Shown here: positions 24,753 through 33,149 of the stretch, piece by piece
Layout of the letters: each line of letters opens with the position of its first letter
Numbering within the stretch: position 1 is the stretch's first letter
Translations under genes and position numbers: made by a program
Notes under the pieces: generated by a model
Database searches by the model: none
Told to the model about the DNA's origin: nothing
Seen by the model: the letters and a program-made list of their open reading frames with translations, nothing else
Assembly (NCBI GenBank): GCA_910578805.1
Contig: CAJTRS010000015.1
Span: forward strand, 1 to 50,478
From: an uncultured Muribaculaceae bacterium
GTDB taxonomy: Bacteria > Bacteroidota > Bacteroidia > Bacteroidales > Muribaculaceae
Direction of reading: 5' to 3'
Length of the DNA stretch: 50,478 nt

Positions 24753-26426
24753 ATGTCCATACATTTTAGTCTCTATCTAAAGTTTGCTCTGTTGATACTC
24801 GGTCTCTCTTTTATGACATCTTGTGGCAGAGAGCAAGATAAGGCGTTGGAAATTGCCGCTAAAATTGTAGATGAGCGTCCTGATAGTGCCTATATACTTC
24901 TTAAAAAAGTCGATTTCAACAGTCTGACCGATGATGAAAATAAAGCGCATTATGCATTGGCTCTTGCCAAAGCTAATATGTATATCGGGCGTTCGCTTGT
25001 AACTGATACGATTATCCCGGCTGCTATCAATTATTATAAGGAAAAGAACGACACTACAGCATATATTGAAGCTGTCGTAGCCCAGGCTTATCACTTGAGA
25101 TCGGTAGAACTGAAAGAAGAGGCTTTCTATCTTATTGATTCTGTAGCTTCCATTATGCCTAAAAACATTCAAAAGAACCTCAATCAAGAACTTCTTGAAT
25201 TTTCATTTTCGGATAAAGATTATTTCAGGTCTTTAGGTATAATCGAGCAGCAGATTCGATTGACCGACGACCAAAAAGAACGTTTTAACTTTGAAATCAA
25301 AAAGATAACACCGCTCGTCACCCTTGGTAGAAGTTCTGATGCCGTTGCGTTATGCGATTCTTTATTTGCTTTGCCGGAGGCTCCAGAAACAGGCTCGGCA
25401 GAATGGCTTTATTTGCGTGTAAACTATGCCGCAGCTCTTGGCGAGAAGCGGGAAACCTCGACAAAGGCAGTAGAGATTCTAAAAGATGCCATAGAGCGAA
25501 TGAATGGAGCTCCGGCTGAAAAACTTGCCGAGTTCTATGTGCCGATGATAAATCTCCAGCTTAACGCGGGCAATATAAAAGAGGCTGACAAATATGTGAA
25601 TATAATTGATAATCTTAATATTGATTTATTCAATCGAGACCCGGTTGCAGCATCATATCTTGAATTTCTAAAGATAGTGCTTGATTACGAGCATAATGGA
25701 GCACTCTCTTTAAGCCGCTTATCTAACACTGCCCATTCGCTCCGACGTATAAGCAATGACCTTGCAACAAAACGACAGGAGCGTGATGACGCGCTTGAAA
25801 CCACATATGACCTCAGCCGCCGTTACTATGAACTTACCATCGAGCGACAGAGAATGTGGCTGTTAATCGTAACCCTTATGTTCGTAGCCCTTATGCTCAT
25901 AGGAGTAATTTATCTGATTTCACATCGCAGAAAACAACGGCTTATAGATGCAGAAGAACGGATAGAGGCTTTGGAACAGCTTTCAAAAGCTGCGGCAGTT
26001 TCATCAACTGATGACAAACAGGCACTACTGAAAAAGACTCTCTTGCAGCAGATAGGTATAATCAGGACATTCGCCGAATCACCTACAACTCAAAATCAGG
26101 AAGCTTTGAGGAAAATAAGTAATGTCGGTAACTCCGATTCCATATCTGATACATTGGTTAACTGGCAAGAGCTATATCCGGTGATAAACGAATTATACGA
26201 TTCCTTCCATACAAAACTACTCAATGACTATCCGGGGATATTCTCCGAAAGGGAGATTCATATCTTATGCTTGTTACGTGCCGATTTCTCGACAAAGGAA
26301 ATAGGAGTGCTGATACAACAGACTTCAAACTCGGTTTATGTAAGCAAAACCTCTATAAGGAAAAAGCTGAATCTACCGCCGAAGGAAGATTTCATAACCT
26401 TTCTGACGGCTTCGAATCGACCTTAA
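24753..26426 (+). CDS. membrane-spanning TPR sensor with C-terminal LuxR-like helix-turn-helix
   Basis: A 557-residue predicted one-component regulator. An N-terminal signal ends in Phe-Met-Thr-Ser-Cys (Cys24), a possible lipobox. About 320 residues of TPR-like helical repeats follow and should lie in the periplasm. One strong transmembrane helix (~368-389), a charged coiled coil (~395-425) and a helix-turn-helix at ~496-545 follow, including FSEREIHILCLL and STKEIGVLIQQT. The layout implies a signal sensed outside and DNA bound inside. The ATG at 24753 is preferred over an upstream TTG at 24726. It precedes two outer-membrane receptor genes and probably controls them. By eye it uses more A/T-ending codons than the flanking core genes. 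Ligand and targets are unknown. Confidence 0.82.
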   Translation: MSIHFSLYLKFALLILGLSFMTSCGREQDKALEIAAKIVDERPDSAYILLKKVDFNSLTDDENKAHYALALAKANMYIGRSLVTDTIIPAAINYYKEKNDTTAYIEAVVAQAYHLRSVELKEEAFYLIDSVASIMPKNIQKNLNQELLEFSFSDKDYFRSLGIIEQQIRLTDDQKERFNFEIKKITPLVTLGRSSDAVALCDSLFALPEAPETGSAEWLYLRVNYAAALGEKRETSTKAVEILKDAIERMNGAPAEKLAEFYVPMINLQLNAGNIKEADKYVNIIDNLNIDLFNRDPVAASYLEFLKIVLDYEHNGALSLSRLSNTAHSLRRISNDLATKRQERDDALETTYDLSRRYYELTIERQRMWLLIVTLMFVALMLIGVIYLISHRRKQRLIDAEERIEALEQLSKAAAVSSTDDKQALLKKTLLQQIGIIRTFAESPTTQNQEALRKISNVGNSDSISDTLVNWQELYPVINELYDSFHTKLLNDYPGIFSEREIHILCLLRADFSTKEIGVLIQQTSNSVYVSKTSIRKKLNLPPKEDFITFLTASNRP

Positions 26427-26444
26427 GACCCGATTAGGTCGATT
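26415..26444 (+). repeat. inverted repeat over the end of the regulator gene
   Basis: AATCGACCT (26415-26423) and AGGTCGATT (26436-26444) form a nine-bp stem with a 12-base loop that contains the stop codon. No T-run follows, so it is not a classic terminator. It could be an operator or an mRNA-end structure. Confidence 0.4.
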
Positions 26445-26546
26445 TAAGATCCACACAGGATATTACCACTGAATATCAATGCATTATACAATGGGATTAA
26501 GAATATTTTGTTGATATTTAAGTAGGCTTGGACGCTGTTTTCACTC

Positions 26547-26554
26547 TAACTTTG
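26547..26554 (+). promoter_or_regulatory. -7 promoter box for the first receptor gene
   Basis: TAACTTTG matches TAnnTTTG. The expected start of transcription is about 26560, some 22 bases before the ATG at 26582. The -33 region is not obvious, as might fit activator control. Confidence 0.55.
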
Positions 26555-26581
26555 CAATGTGAAATTCAAAATCCAAGCGAT

Positions 26582-28645
26582 ATGAAAAAATCAATTTTAA
26601 TTCTTGTGACAGCCATTGTTTGGCTGTCATCATATGCACAAAAAGAGCATCAGCTTCATGAAGTAACAGTTATTGCTTCCCGAACCACAAACAATGCTGA
26701 GGGATATACAACCAACCTCAAAGGCTCTGATATTGCCAAAGGCAAACCGGCTATCGATGTACTGGGATTTCTTCCAAACATATCCCGAGAAAACGGCAAC
26801 TTCAAAATCAACGGCCTCGCCGCAAGCGAGATTTACGTTGACGGCGTGAAGCTCTCCGACCTATCGGAGTTGAACAATATTCCGGGTGAGATGATTGACA
26901 AGGTTCAGGTCAAATATCTTGCCGGAGCAGACCATAACGCCTCGCTCAGCGGAGGTACAATAATGATCACGCTCCGCCGTCCTCCCGAAGGTGGTTATTA
27001 CGGCAGTATCTCGGCGAATGCCGACTGGTACAAAAGCTGTGGCTTCGGAAACGAAGGAATAGGCAGCATGATTAATTACCGATATAAGGGGTTAAGCGTG
27101 TATGACAACCTTTATTCCGGAGTAACCAAGATTGAGGATAGTTCAGAACAGACAATGACCGGTCAAGACCTTTATACGTTTCTTTCAGAGATATCTAAAT
27201 CTCACGGATTCGATTTCAGAAACCGCCTGAGCCTAACGCAGCAGTTCAACTCAGGTGCTCAACTCGGAGGCAGCTATCTGGTATCTATGTATCGTCCACG
27301 TCCGTCATCTGTATCTGACAATGATGGTCTGATTTCAGAAGTCAGCCGTCGCGAAAACGTTATACTACAGGAAGGGACACTTCGATTCTTACAACCGCTT
27401 TCCTCTCGTGGTTCTCAGATGGAGTTTACAGCCGATTACCTGAACCGCCACAGCCGAAACAACAGCAGCTATTTCATGAATTCGGAAAAGACTGCTTCCA
27501 TAGATGAAACCGACAACATCAATCTCTGGAAGTTCAAGGCCGATTTCGTCTATCCACACAGCCGCTCACTCATGTGGAAATTCGGGGCATCGGCACAATT
27601 CATATCCTCGAAATACACGCCGACTGAGATTGTTGAAAGCGACCGTTTTGAGACAAGCGACATTCCAACCAAGACTTCCGGATTCACTCCCATAATCTAT
27701 GCTTCGGCACAAGGAAGAGTTTGGAAAATCAAATACAGTGCCGGTGTAAATTGGCAACTCAATCGCATTTCCTACAAAGACTGTGCCGTCGGCAACAAAA
27801 GCACAAATACCCAATGGTCGATAAACCCGACCCTACAGGTAATGATGCCTTTCGGCTCGAAAATGAACCATGCTCTTATGCTCAGCTATAAACGTACTCT
27901 CAGTGATATACCATACACAGCCATATCTTCTGTCATCAACTGGAGCGACACTTACAATTATACCGTGGGCAATCCTGATTTGAAAGCACAATCAGCCGAC
28001 ATAGTAATGGCTGGATTATCTCTGCTCCGAAACAAGATAAATCTGACGGCTCTTTACGCACATTCACACGACCGAATCTATTGGCAGACATTCCGTAGCG
28101 AGGAAACGCCCGATGTGTTCTACACAAAGCCTATGAATATCAATGGACAGGGCGTTTGGGGATTCGGTGCGGAATGGATAGAATCACCTGCGAAATGGTG
28201 GCGTTTCAAACTTTCCGGGAGAATTGAAATCACTCCCGAGAACACAACGCTTGACGGGATACATTATAACAAGACCCGTTTCAAGGAGTATTTCTATTTC
28301 AACAACAACTTCCGATTCGATCACGGTTGGGGCGGTATGCTAAACGCTAATCTTGAACCGACATACCGCACTCTCGACCGAACCTATCATGCAGTTTATA
28401 ATGTAAATGGACAAGTCTATAAAACATTTCTCGGCGGCAATCTCCAAGTTGCATTGGACTTTACGCCATTAGGCAACCGCCGCAAACTCGACAGACATAC
28501 CGGTCTAAACAAAGTATCGTATAAATATAGCACACCGGTTCAATATGTCGGATTCTCGCTGACATGGAACTTCTCGGGAGGTAAGAATGTGGACGTAAAC
28601 GTAGTGGACGGCATTCAGGTTTATCACGAGACCAAAGACAAATGA
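26582..28645 (+). CDS. TonB-dependent-receptor-like outer-membrane beta-barrel protein (OMP_b-brl_3 type)
   Basis: A 687-residue exported protein. The signal peptide is ~1-20 (ending SSYAQ). A short segment LHEVTVIAS resembles the start of a TonB plug. The plug domain (~25-130) has AIDVLGFLPNI, INGLAASEIYVDGVKL and ISGG-like SLSGGTIMITLRR. The rest is a large barrel of amphipathic strands, with the GNPDLKAQ motif seen in this family. There is no N-terminal carboxypeptidase-like domain and no SusD partner, so it is not a classic SusC. The ATG at 26582 begins the signal peptide and follows a promoter box. It lies behind the membrane regulator and before a paralogous receptor. The cargo is unknown. 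Confidence 0.83.
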   Translation: MKKSILILVTAIVWLSSYAQKEHQLHEVTVIASRTTNNAEGYTTNLKGSDIAKGKPAIDVLGFLPNISRENGNFKINGLAASEIYVDGVKLSDLSELNNIPGEMIDKVQVKYLAGADHNASLSGGTIMITLRRPPEGGYYGSISANADWYKSCGFGNEGIGSMINYRYKGLSVYDNLYSGVTKIEDSSEQTMTGQDLYTFLSEISKSHGFDFRNRLSLTQQFNSGAQLGGSYLVSMYRPRPSSVSDNDGLISEVSRRENVILQEGTLRFLQPLSSRGSQMEFTADYLNRHSRNNSSYFMNSEKTASIDETDNINLWKFKADFVYPHSRSLMWKFGASAQFISSKYTPTEIVESDRFETSDIPTKTSGFTPIIYASAQGRVWKIKYSAGVNWQLNRISYKDCAVGNKSTNTQWSINPTLQVMMPFGSKMNHALMLSYKRTLSDIPYTAISSVINWSDTYNYTVGNPDLKAQSADIVMAGLSLLRNKINLTALYAHSHDRIYWQTFRSEETPDVFYTKPMNINGQGVWGFGAEWIESPAKWWRFKLSGRIEITPENTTLDGIHYNKTRFKEYFYFNNNFRFDHGWGGMLNANLEPTYRTLDRTYHAVYNVNGQVYKTFLGGNLQVALDFTPLGNRRKLDRHTGLNKVSYKYSTPVQYVGFSLTWNFSGGKNVDVNVVDGIQVYHETKDK

Positions 28646-28685
28646 ATTTCAACGCCACGCATCTCCTTAACACTATTTAACTAAC

Positions 28686-28693
28686 GGGGGGGG
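28686..28693 (+). repeat. run of eight Gs upstream of a promoter box
   Basis: Eight consecutive Gs lie 40 bases after the stop of the first receptor gene and 19 bases before the TATATTTG box at 28713. This is where a -33 element would be expected. Length changes in such a tract could alter promoter spacing. Confidence 0.6.
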
Positions 28694-28712
28694 TGAATTG
28701 GACTATTCGTCC

Positions 28713-28720
28713 TATATTTG
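28713..28720 (+). promoter_or_regulatory. -7 promoter box in the inter-receptor region
   Basis: TATATTTG matches TAnnTTTG. It would give a transcript starting near 28726 with a leader of about 140 bases to the second receptor gene at 28868. The G8 tract occupies the -33 region. Confidence 0.5.
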
Positions 28721-28838
28721 CAAAAATTCCATATGTCAATCTCCCTAAAAAATTGAAAACGCATGCTTTTTTGCCCCCTTATACAGCCATTTACGCAAAT
28801 TATCAACATTATTAAAGACTCACATTGTAATAAACGTG

Positions 28839-28846
28839 TATCTTTG
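28839..28846 (+). promoter_or_regulatory. -7 promoter box for the second receptor gene
   Basis: TATCTTTG matches TAnnTTTG. The expected transcript start near 28852 lies about 16 bases before the ATG at 28868. Confidence 0.55.
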
Positions 28847-28867
28847 CATTAATAAATAAATCATGTT

Positions 28868-30961
28868 ATGCGAAACCGAATCATCACATCGGTATTATGC
28901 GCCTCAGCAGCAATGGCTTTGACGGCACAGACCGAAAAACCCGACAGCATCAGGACACAAAACCTTGACGAGATTGTGGTGGAGGCACGAAATCAGCACA
29001 CAGGCACAAAATCAACGACCTACACACCGACTGGCAAACAGAAAAATGCGGCACAAAACGCCGTTGACCTCCTTAAGATAATGGCAATACCCCAAATCAG
29101 AATAGATCCCATCGACGATAAGGTTACGGATAATTTCGGTGCCGATGTTGCCATATACATCAATTACCTTCAGGCATCGAAAGAGGAGATAGACGGTCTG
29201 CGCACAGCCGATGTAAAAAAAGTAGAATACCTTGAATTTCCTACCGATCCTCGGTTTCGCGGACAACAACGGGTAGTCAACATCATTGTCCATGAATATG
29301 CCTATGGCGGCTATACCAAACTGACTGTCAACGAAAATTTTCTTATCGGCCTTTCAAGCAAGACAAATGTATTCTCCAAATTCTCCTACAAGAGAATGAC
29401 ATATGACCTATATGTCGCGGCCAACAACTGGAATCATGCTCACGACGGCAGCTCCACAAAAGCCAAATATTCGTTGCTCGACAACGGTACTCAGTATCCG
29501 GTAAACCGAACAGAAACACTCGAAAAGTCCAGATTCAAGCAAAACCAGTATCCTGTGACTTTCAGGGCAACATACAACTCGGATAAGATACAGGTTCGCA
29601 ACACATTCGGGTTTCAACACTTTGCCAATCCGCGAATATACCATAGCGGCACGCTTGATTATCTACCTGAAATCGCCGGAAGCTATTCATATGAGCGAAA
29701 TGCACCGCAACGCAATAATTTAATTTCGTATTCCGGCTCATGGTTCTTTTCTCTGCCAAAGAATTTCTCGTTCGATATATCACCGATATTCAACTATACC
29801 CACACCAACGCTCTGACAGAATATTCGGCGGCCGGCACAACCGATATCATACGTCAGGCAAGGGAAGACGCCTATTATTTCAGAATTGACGGATATTTGA
29901 GAAAAAATATCGGACAGAAACACTCCATCATGGCAGGTGTCAACGGCGGACAATGGAGCAACAGGCTCCATTATACGGGCAACAATGCATATAACGACAA
30001 ATTCAGCAATTCTTTTGCTGCCGGAATTGTAGGTTATAATTTTCAAACACAAAAAATAACCCTAAATTTTGATGCCGGATTAGCGTGGGAAAAAAGCGAC
30101 ATCAACGGATACAGTAAAGATGACCGGTATCCATTCACTCACATAAATGTGCGTTATTCCCTCAACGACAAGAATATGTTTTCGGCCTATTTCCAATATG
30201 CCAGCAACACGGCAGGAATCACTGAAAAAGCCTCTGACATATTGCAGGAAAATGAGCTACTATATATTTCGGGCAATCCCGATTTGAAAAACAGCCGGCA
30301 CACTACGGTGAATCTTTCCTACACATGGATTCCGTCAAACGCTTTCGGCATGAGCGCTTACGGACGTTTTTTCGGCATATACGACAGAATGTTCCAGACC
30401 TACAGCCATTACAACAACGGTCATGCTCTAATAAGAAACTGGATTAACGACGGAGATTATCTGACCGGAACACTCGGAATGGCTTTTAACTGGAAACTAA
30501 TAAACAACAAACTACAGCTCTACGCCAATCCGGAAATTTATTTTCACAAGATTACCGGATCATGCCCTTTGTCATACAACCCTTTCATACTGAGAATACA
30601 GGCAATCTATTACCTCAATCAATTCTATTTTCAAGGTGTTTATGAAACACCTCAGAAAGGAGTGCGATTCAATACCAACACCCTCTATTGCAATCGAAAC
30701 TACTACAGTCTGACCGCAGGCTGGTCAAATTCCGACTGGAATATCAGACTGTCGGCCTACAATTTTTTCAACCGTGGCTGGAAAAACTCCACCTGGGAAC
30801 TCACAACACCCCTGTACTCGGAAGTAAAGACCAACTATGGAAATTACTACCATTCCCGAATCAATATATCGGCAACATACACTTTCGGCTATGGCAAGAA
30901 AGTACAGCGAGGCAATGAAGTTGGCGAACAACAAGGTGCCGGTTCGGCAATCATGAAATAA
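28868..30961 (+). CDS. TonB-dependent-receptor-like outer-membrane beta-barrel protein (OMP_b-brl_3 type)
   Basis: A 697-residue exported protein with a signal peptide (~1-21, ending ALTAQ) and a plug-like start LDEIVVEAR. The plug region (~30-140) includes VDLLKIMAIPQI, VAIYINYLQAS and VEYLEFPTDPRF. A large beta barrel follows, rich in aromatic residues, with GNPDLKNSRH matching the paralogous receptor upstream and FTHINVRYSLND-type strands. The C-terminus ends in a polar tail after SATYTFGYG, not in an aromatic residue. It has its own promoter box. Together with the preceding receptor and regulator it forms a likely sensing/uptake block. The substrate is unknown. Confidence 0.8.
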   Translation: MRNRIITSVLCASAAMALTAQTEKPDSIRTQNLDEIVVEARNQHTGTKSTTYTPTGKQKNAAQNAVDLLKIMAIPQIRIDPIDDKVTDNFGADVAIYINYLQASKEEIDGLRTADVKKVEYLEFPTDPRFRGQQRVVNIIVHEYAYGGYTKLTVNENFLIGLSSKTNVFSKFSYKRMTYDLYVAANNWNHAHDGSSTKAKYSLLDNGTQYPVNRTETLEKSRFKQNQYPVTFRATYNSDKIQVRNTFGFQHFANPRIYHSGTLDYLPEIAGSYSYERNAPQRNNLISYSGSWFFSLPKNFSFDISPIFNYTHTNALTEYSAAGTTDIIRQAREDAYYFRIDGYLRKNIGQKHSIMAGVNGGQWSNRLHYTGNNAYNDKFSNSFAAGIVGYNFQTQKITLNFDAGLAWEKSDINGYSKDDRYPFTHINVRYSLNDKNMFSAYFQYASNTAGITEKASDILQENELLYISGNPDLKNSRHTTVNLSYTWIPSNAFGMSAYGRFFGIYDRMFQTYSHYNNGHALIRNWINDGDYLTGTLGMAFNWKLINNKLQLYANPEIYFHKITGSCPLSYNPFILRIQAIYYLNQFYFQGVYETPQKGVRFNTNTLYCNRNYYSLTAGWSNSDWNIRLSAYNFFNRGWKNSTWELTTPLYSEVKTNYGNYYHSRINISATYTFGYGKKVQRGNEVGEQQGAGSAIMK

Positions 30962-30972
30962 GCAACACATAT

Positions 30973-31006
30973 AAAAAAGAGAGGTGCTCTCACGAGTACC
31001 CCTCTC
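30973..31006 (-). terminator. terminator downstream of sodB
   Basis: On the minus strand GAGAGG pairs with CCTCTC, with an inner CTC/GAG stem and a small bulge, followed by TTTTTT. It lies 60 bases after the sodB stop. The left A-run and right arm make it less suited to the plus-strand gene. Confidence 0.65.
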
Positions 31007-31065
31007 CATTCATCACATTATGCTTATTAGTGCTATTACATTAAAAAGCCAAATTTAATAACCGG

Positions 31066-31674
31066 TCAGTCGGTTGTGTCATATCGCTCGCTCACCACGT
31101 CCCAGTCCACGATATCCCAAAGCTTGTCGAGGGCTTCGGCGCGGCGGTTCTGATAATCGAGATAATAGGCATGCTCCCATACATCAAATGTTAAGAGCGG
31201 CACCAGACCATCGGTAAGCGGGGTTCCCGCATTAGATTTCTGAAGTATCATCAGTTTGCCGTCAACGTCGCTGGCAAGCCATACCCAACCGCTGCCGAAC
31301 AATTTCACTCCGGCATCGACAAACTCTTTCTTGAAATTGTCAAATGATCCGAACTGGCTGTCGATCGCCTCACGCAATCTGCCTTCGGGCTCCTTTGGTG
31401 CTTCGGGTGAAAATGAAAAGAAATAGAATATGTGGTTCCAGGCCTGCGAAGCATTGTTGAACAACGGGCCTTCGGAACTGCGTATAATATCTTCAAGTTC
31501 CATATCGGCATATTCTGTTCCTTCAATCATCTTATTCAGATTGTCAATATATGTCTGCTCATGCTTGCCGTAATGATAATTTATTGTCTCCTGTGAGATT
31601 ACGGGCGCCAGCGCATCTATGGCATAAGGCAATTTGGGTAACAGATACTTAGGTGTTTTCATATTTGTATTCAT
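31066..31674 (-). CDS. sodB: superoxide dismutase (Fe/Mn family)
   Basis: A 202-residue cytoplasmic enzyme that converts superoxide to oxygen and peroxide. The metal ligands are His34 (NYHYGKH), His81 (QAWNHIF), Asp164 and His168 (FDVWEHAYYLDYQNRR). Gln77 in NNASQAWNH sits where iron enzymes have their active-site glutamine, so iron is favoured, though some Bacteroidales enzymes work with either metal. A second Met at residue 5 is an alternative start. It is transcribed alone, ends at a hairpin and is convergent with the second receptor gene. Confidence 0.96.
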   Translation of the reverse strand: MNTNMKTPKYLLPKLPYAIDALAPVISQETINYHYGKHEQTYIDNLNKMIEGTEYADMELEDIIRSSEGPLFNNASQAWNHIFYFFSFSPEAPKEPEGRLREAIDSQFGSFDNFKKEFVDAGVKLFGSGWVWLASDVDGKLMILQKSNAGTPLTDGLVPLLTFDVWEHAYYLDYQNRRAEALDKLWDIVDWDVVSERYDTTD

Positions 31675-31738
31675 TTAATTGTAAATGTTTTTATCATATA
31701 AACATTCCATGGCGCCAATAGTTCGGAATCCTTGCAGA

Positions 31739-32752
31739 CTAACTGCCGAGCGTGAGACGCAACCAATTAAATATATAGTCATAAAGAGGATATCGCACAT
31801 CGGGAGCCGACAGTATCAGATCATGCAATCCTCCGTTGACACTCACCATGGTAATGTCATGTCCCAGCAGCCGGCCATACTTTTTGATATCCTCCACATC
31901 AAGCACCGCATCGGCACTGTTTGCTTCGGGAACCCAGTCGGTGGCATTGATACTGCGCGATGAATACATAAGAAGAATAGGGACTTTTATGGCATATTTG
32001 TGTGAACGCAGATAATGCTGGGCTTTGTTGATGGCTCTGACCCAACCCAAATCCACCGGCACCGGTTCTTGCGACTTCCAACCGGTATGGTATTCCCACT
32101 CGCCGTGCTCACTTTTCAAAAGAGACGAACTATAGGCATTACTGATACCCTGTGACACCTTTATGCCGGGAAACAACCGTCCGATGGCACTCACAAGATT
32201 TATGCAGCATTCCATCTTGCCCAGATTCCAGTCCAGAAAAGGACTGTTGAGCACGAGAGCGTTGACCGGAGCCTCCGGATTGCGTTCCATATAATATGAC
32301 GCCACAAGCCCTCCCGTGGAATGTCCCATCAACACGATCTCACGGCAACCATACCGGCGCATATCCACAAGTGCCGAATCTATGTCAGGAAAGTATTCGT
32401 CGAGATTCCGCACCTGACAATGCTTCTGTCCCGGCATCAGAGAACGTCCGTATTTTCTCAGATCGACGGCATAGAAATCATAACCGTTACCGGTAAATTT
32501 TCGGGCAAGTTCTTCCTGAAAAAAATAGTCATTGAAACCATGTACATAAAGAACTCCCCGACCATTGCTGACCACGCTGTCGGCCGTAAGACGGATTATA
32601 GTGCTCCGCACCTGTCCGCTGTAATCATCGGCATGATCGACATAACGCATACGGAAATCTCCGCCAAGAGTATCCACAGACCAGGATTGCGCCGACACGG
32701 CAAGTGCCGACACGGCAGAAATAATAAAACAAATGATAGACCTTCTTTTCAT
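31739..32752 (-). CDS. exported alpha/beta hydrolase (serine aminopeptidase S33 / lysophospholipase-like)
   Basis: A 337-residue protein with a signal peptide (~1-21, ending VSA). The alpha/beta-hydrolase core shows the oxyanion-loop YVHGFNDY (69-76), VDLRKYGRS, and the nucleophile elbow GHSTGG with Ser145. A late His (GGLHDL, about 312) is the likely catalytic base. This is the pattern of the S33/monoglyceride-lipase-like group. It probably cleaves an ester or amide in the periplasm; the substrate is unknown. A TAACTTTG box lies 40 bases upstream. Confidence 0.83.
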   Translation of the reverse strand: MKRRSIICFIISAVSALAVSAQSWSVDTLGGDFRMRYVDHADDYSGQVRSTIIRLTADSVVSNGRGVLYVHGFNDYFFQEELARKFTGNGYDFYAVDLRKYGRSLMPGQKHCQVRNLDEYFPDIDSALVDMRRYGCREIVLMGHSTGGLVASYYMERNPEAPVNALVLNSPFLDWNLGKMECCINLVSAIGRLFPGIKVSQGISNAYSSSLLKSEHGEWEYHTGWKSQEPVPVDLGWVRAINKAQHYLRSHKYAIKVPILLMYSSRSINATDWVPEANSADAVLDVEDIKKYGRLLGHDITMVSVNGGLHDLILSAPDVRYPLYDYIFNWLRLTLGS

Positions 32753-32791
32753 ATAATCACATAACAGAATCCGTGTTTTGATTGACTACAG

Positions 32792-32799
32792 CAAAGTTA
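32792..32799 (-). promoter_or_regulatory. -7 promoter box for the alpha/beta hydrolase gene
   Basis: Reads TAACTTTG on the minus strand, a TAnnTTTG match, giving a leader of about 34 bases. Confidence 0.5.
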
Positions 32800-32842
32800 C
32801 ATAAATAAAACGTCAACAGGTTAAATAAAGTTTCTTAAAATA

Positions 32843-32874
32843 TTTGTGAGAAAGTCCGTTATGCAGTATATTTG
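32843..32874 (+). promoter_or_regulatory. promoter of the small protein-aguA-aguB operon
   Basis: TTTG at 32843-32846, a 20-base spacer and TATATTTG at 32867-32874, a near-ideal Bacteroidota promoter. The expected start of transcription is about 32880, 36 bases before the first ATG at 32916. Confidence 0.7.
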
Positions 32875-32915
32875 AACGTGAATTATAATTCGGTAATCCC
32901 ATACACAATCAACCG

Positions 32916-33149
32916 ATGGAAGAGATAGAAAAACTGTTCAATAGATACATATCACAATACGGCAGCGTGGACATAGCCGAAGCCGAATTCAAAAAGGATA
33001 TGCACGAAGACGCCGATATGAGGAATCTGTATCGTGAATGGTGCCGAATGACCGGAAGCACGGAGAAAAACGGATTTCTTGACTACTGCGACGAATATCT
33101 GGATTCGCAAAACGATGTATGGAACACTCTGAACGATTATGACGAATAA
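32916..33149 (+). CDS. small acidic protein of unknown function, coupled to aguA
   Basis: A 77-residue acidic, probably cytoplasmic and mostly helical protein with two cysteines (REWCRM and DYCDEY) and an acidic end (NTLNDYDE). I recall similar small proteins in Bacteroidales but cannot confirm this without a search. Its last 11 bases overlap the start of agmatine deiminase (33139-33149), so the two are probably translationally coupled. It is the first gene after a strong promoter. A role in regulating or assisting AguA is a guess from position. Confidence 0.75.
   Translation: MEEIEKLFNRYISQYGSVDIAEAEFKKDMHEDADMRNLYREWCRMTGSTEKNGFLDYCDEYLDSQNDVWNTLNDYDE

Noticed and set aside
24370..31006. 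Possible att-site pair: tRNA-Ser 3' end CCTCTCC and the same seven bases in the sodB terminator
   Set aside because: Seven bases is within chance expectation and the second copy is part of a hairpin arm. No integrase gene is present.
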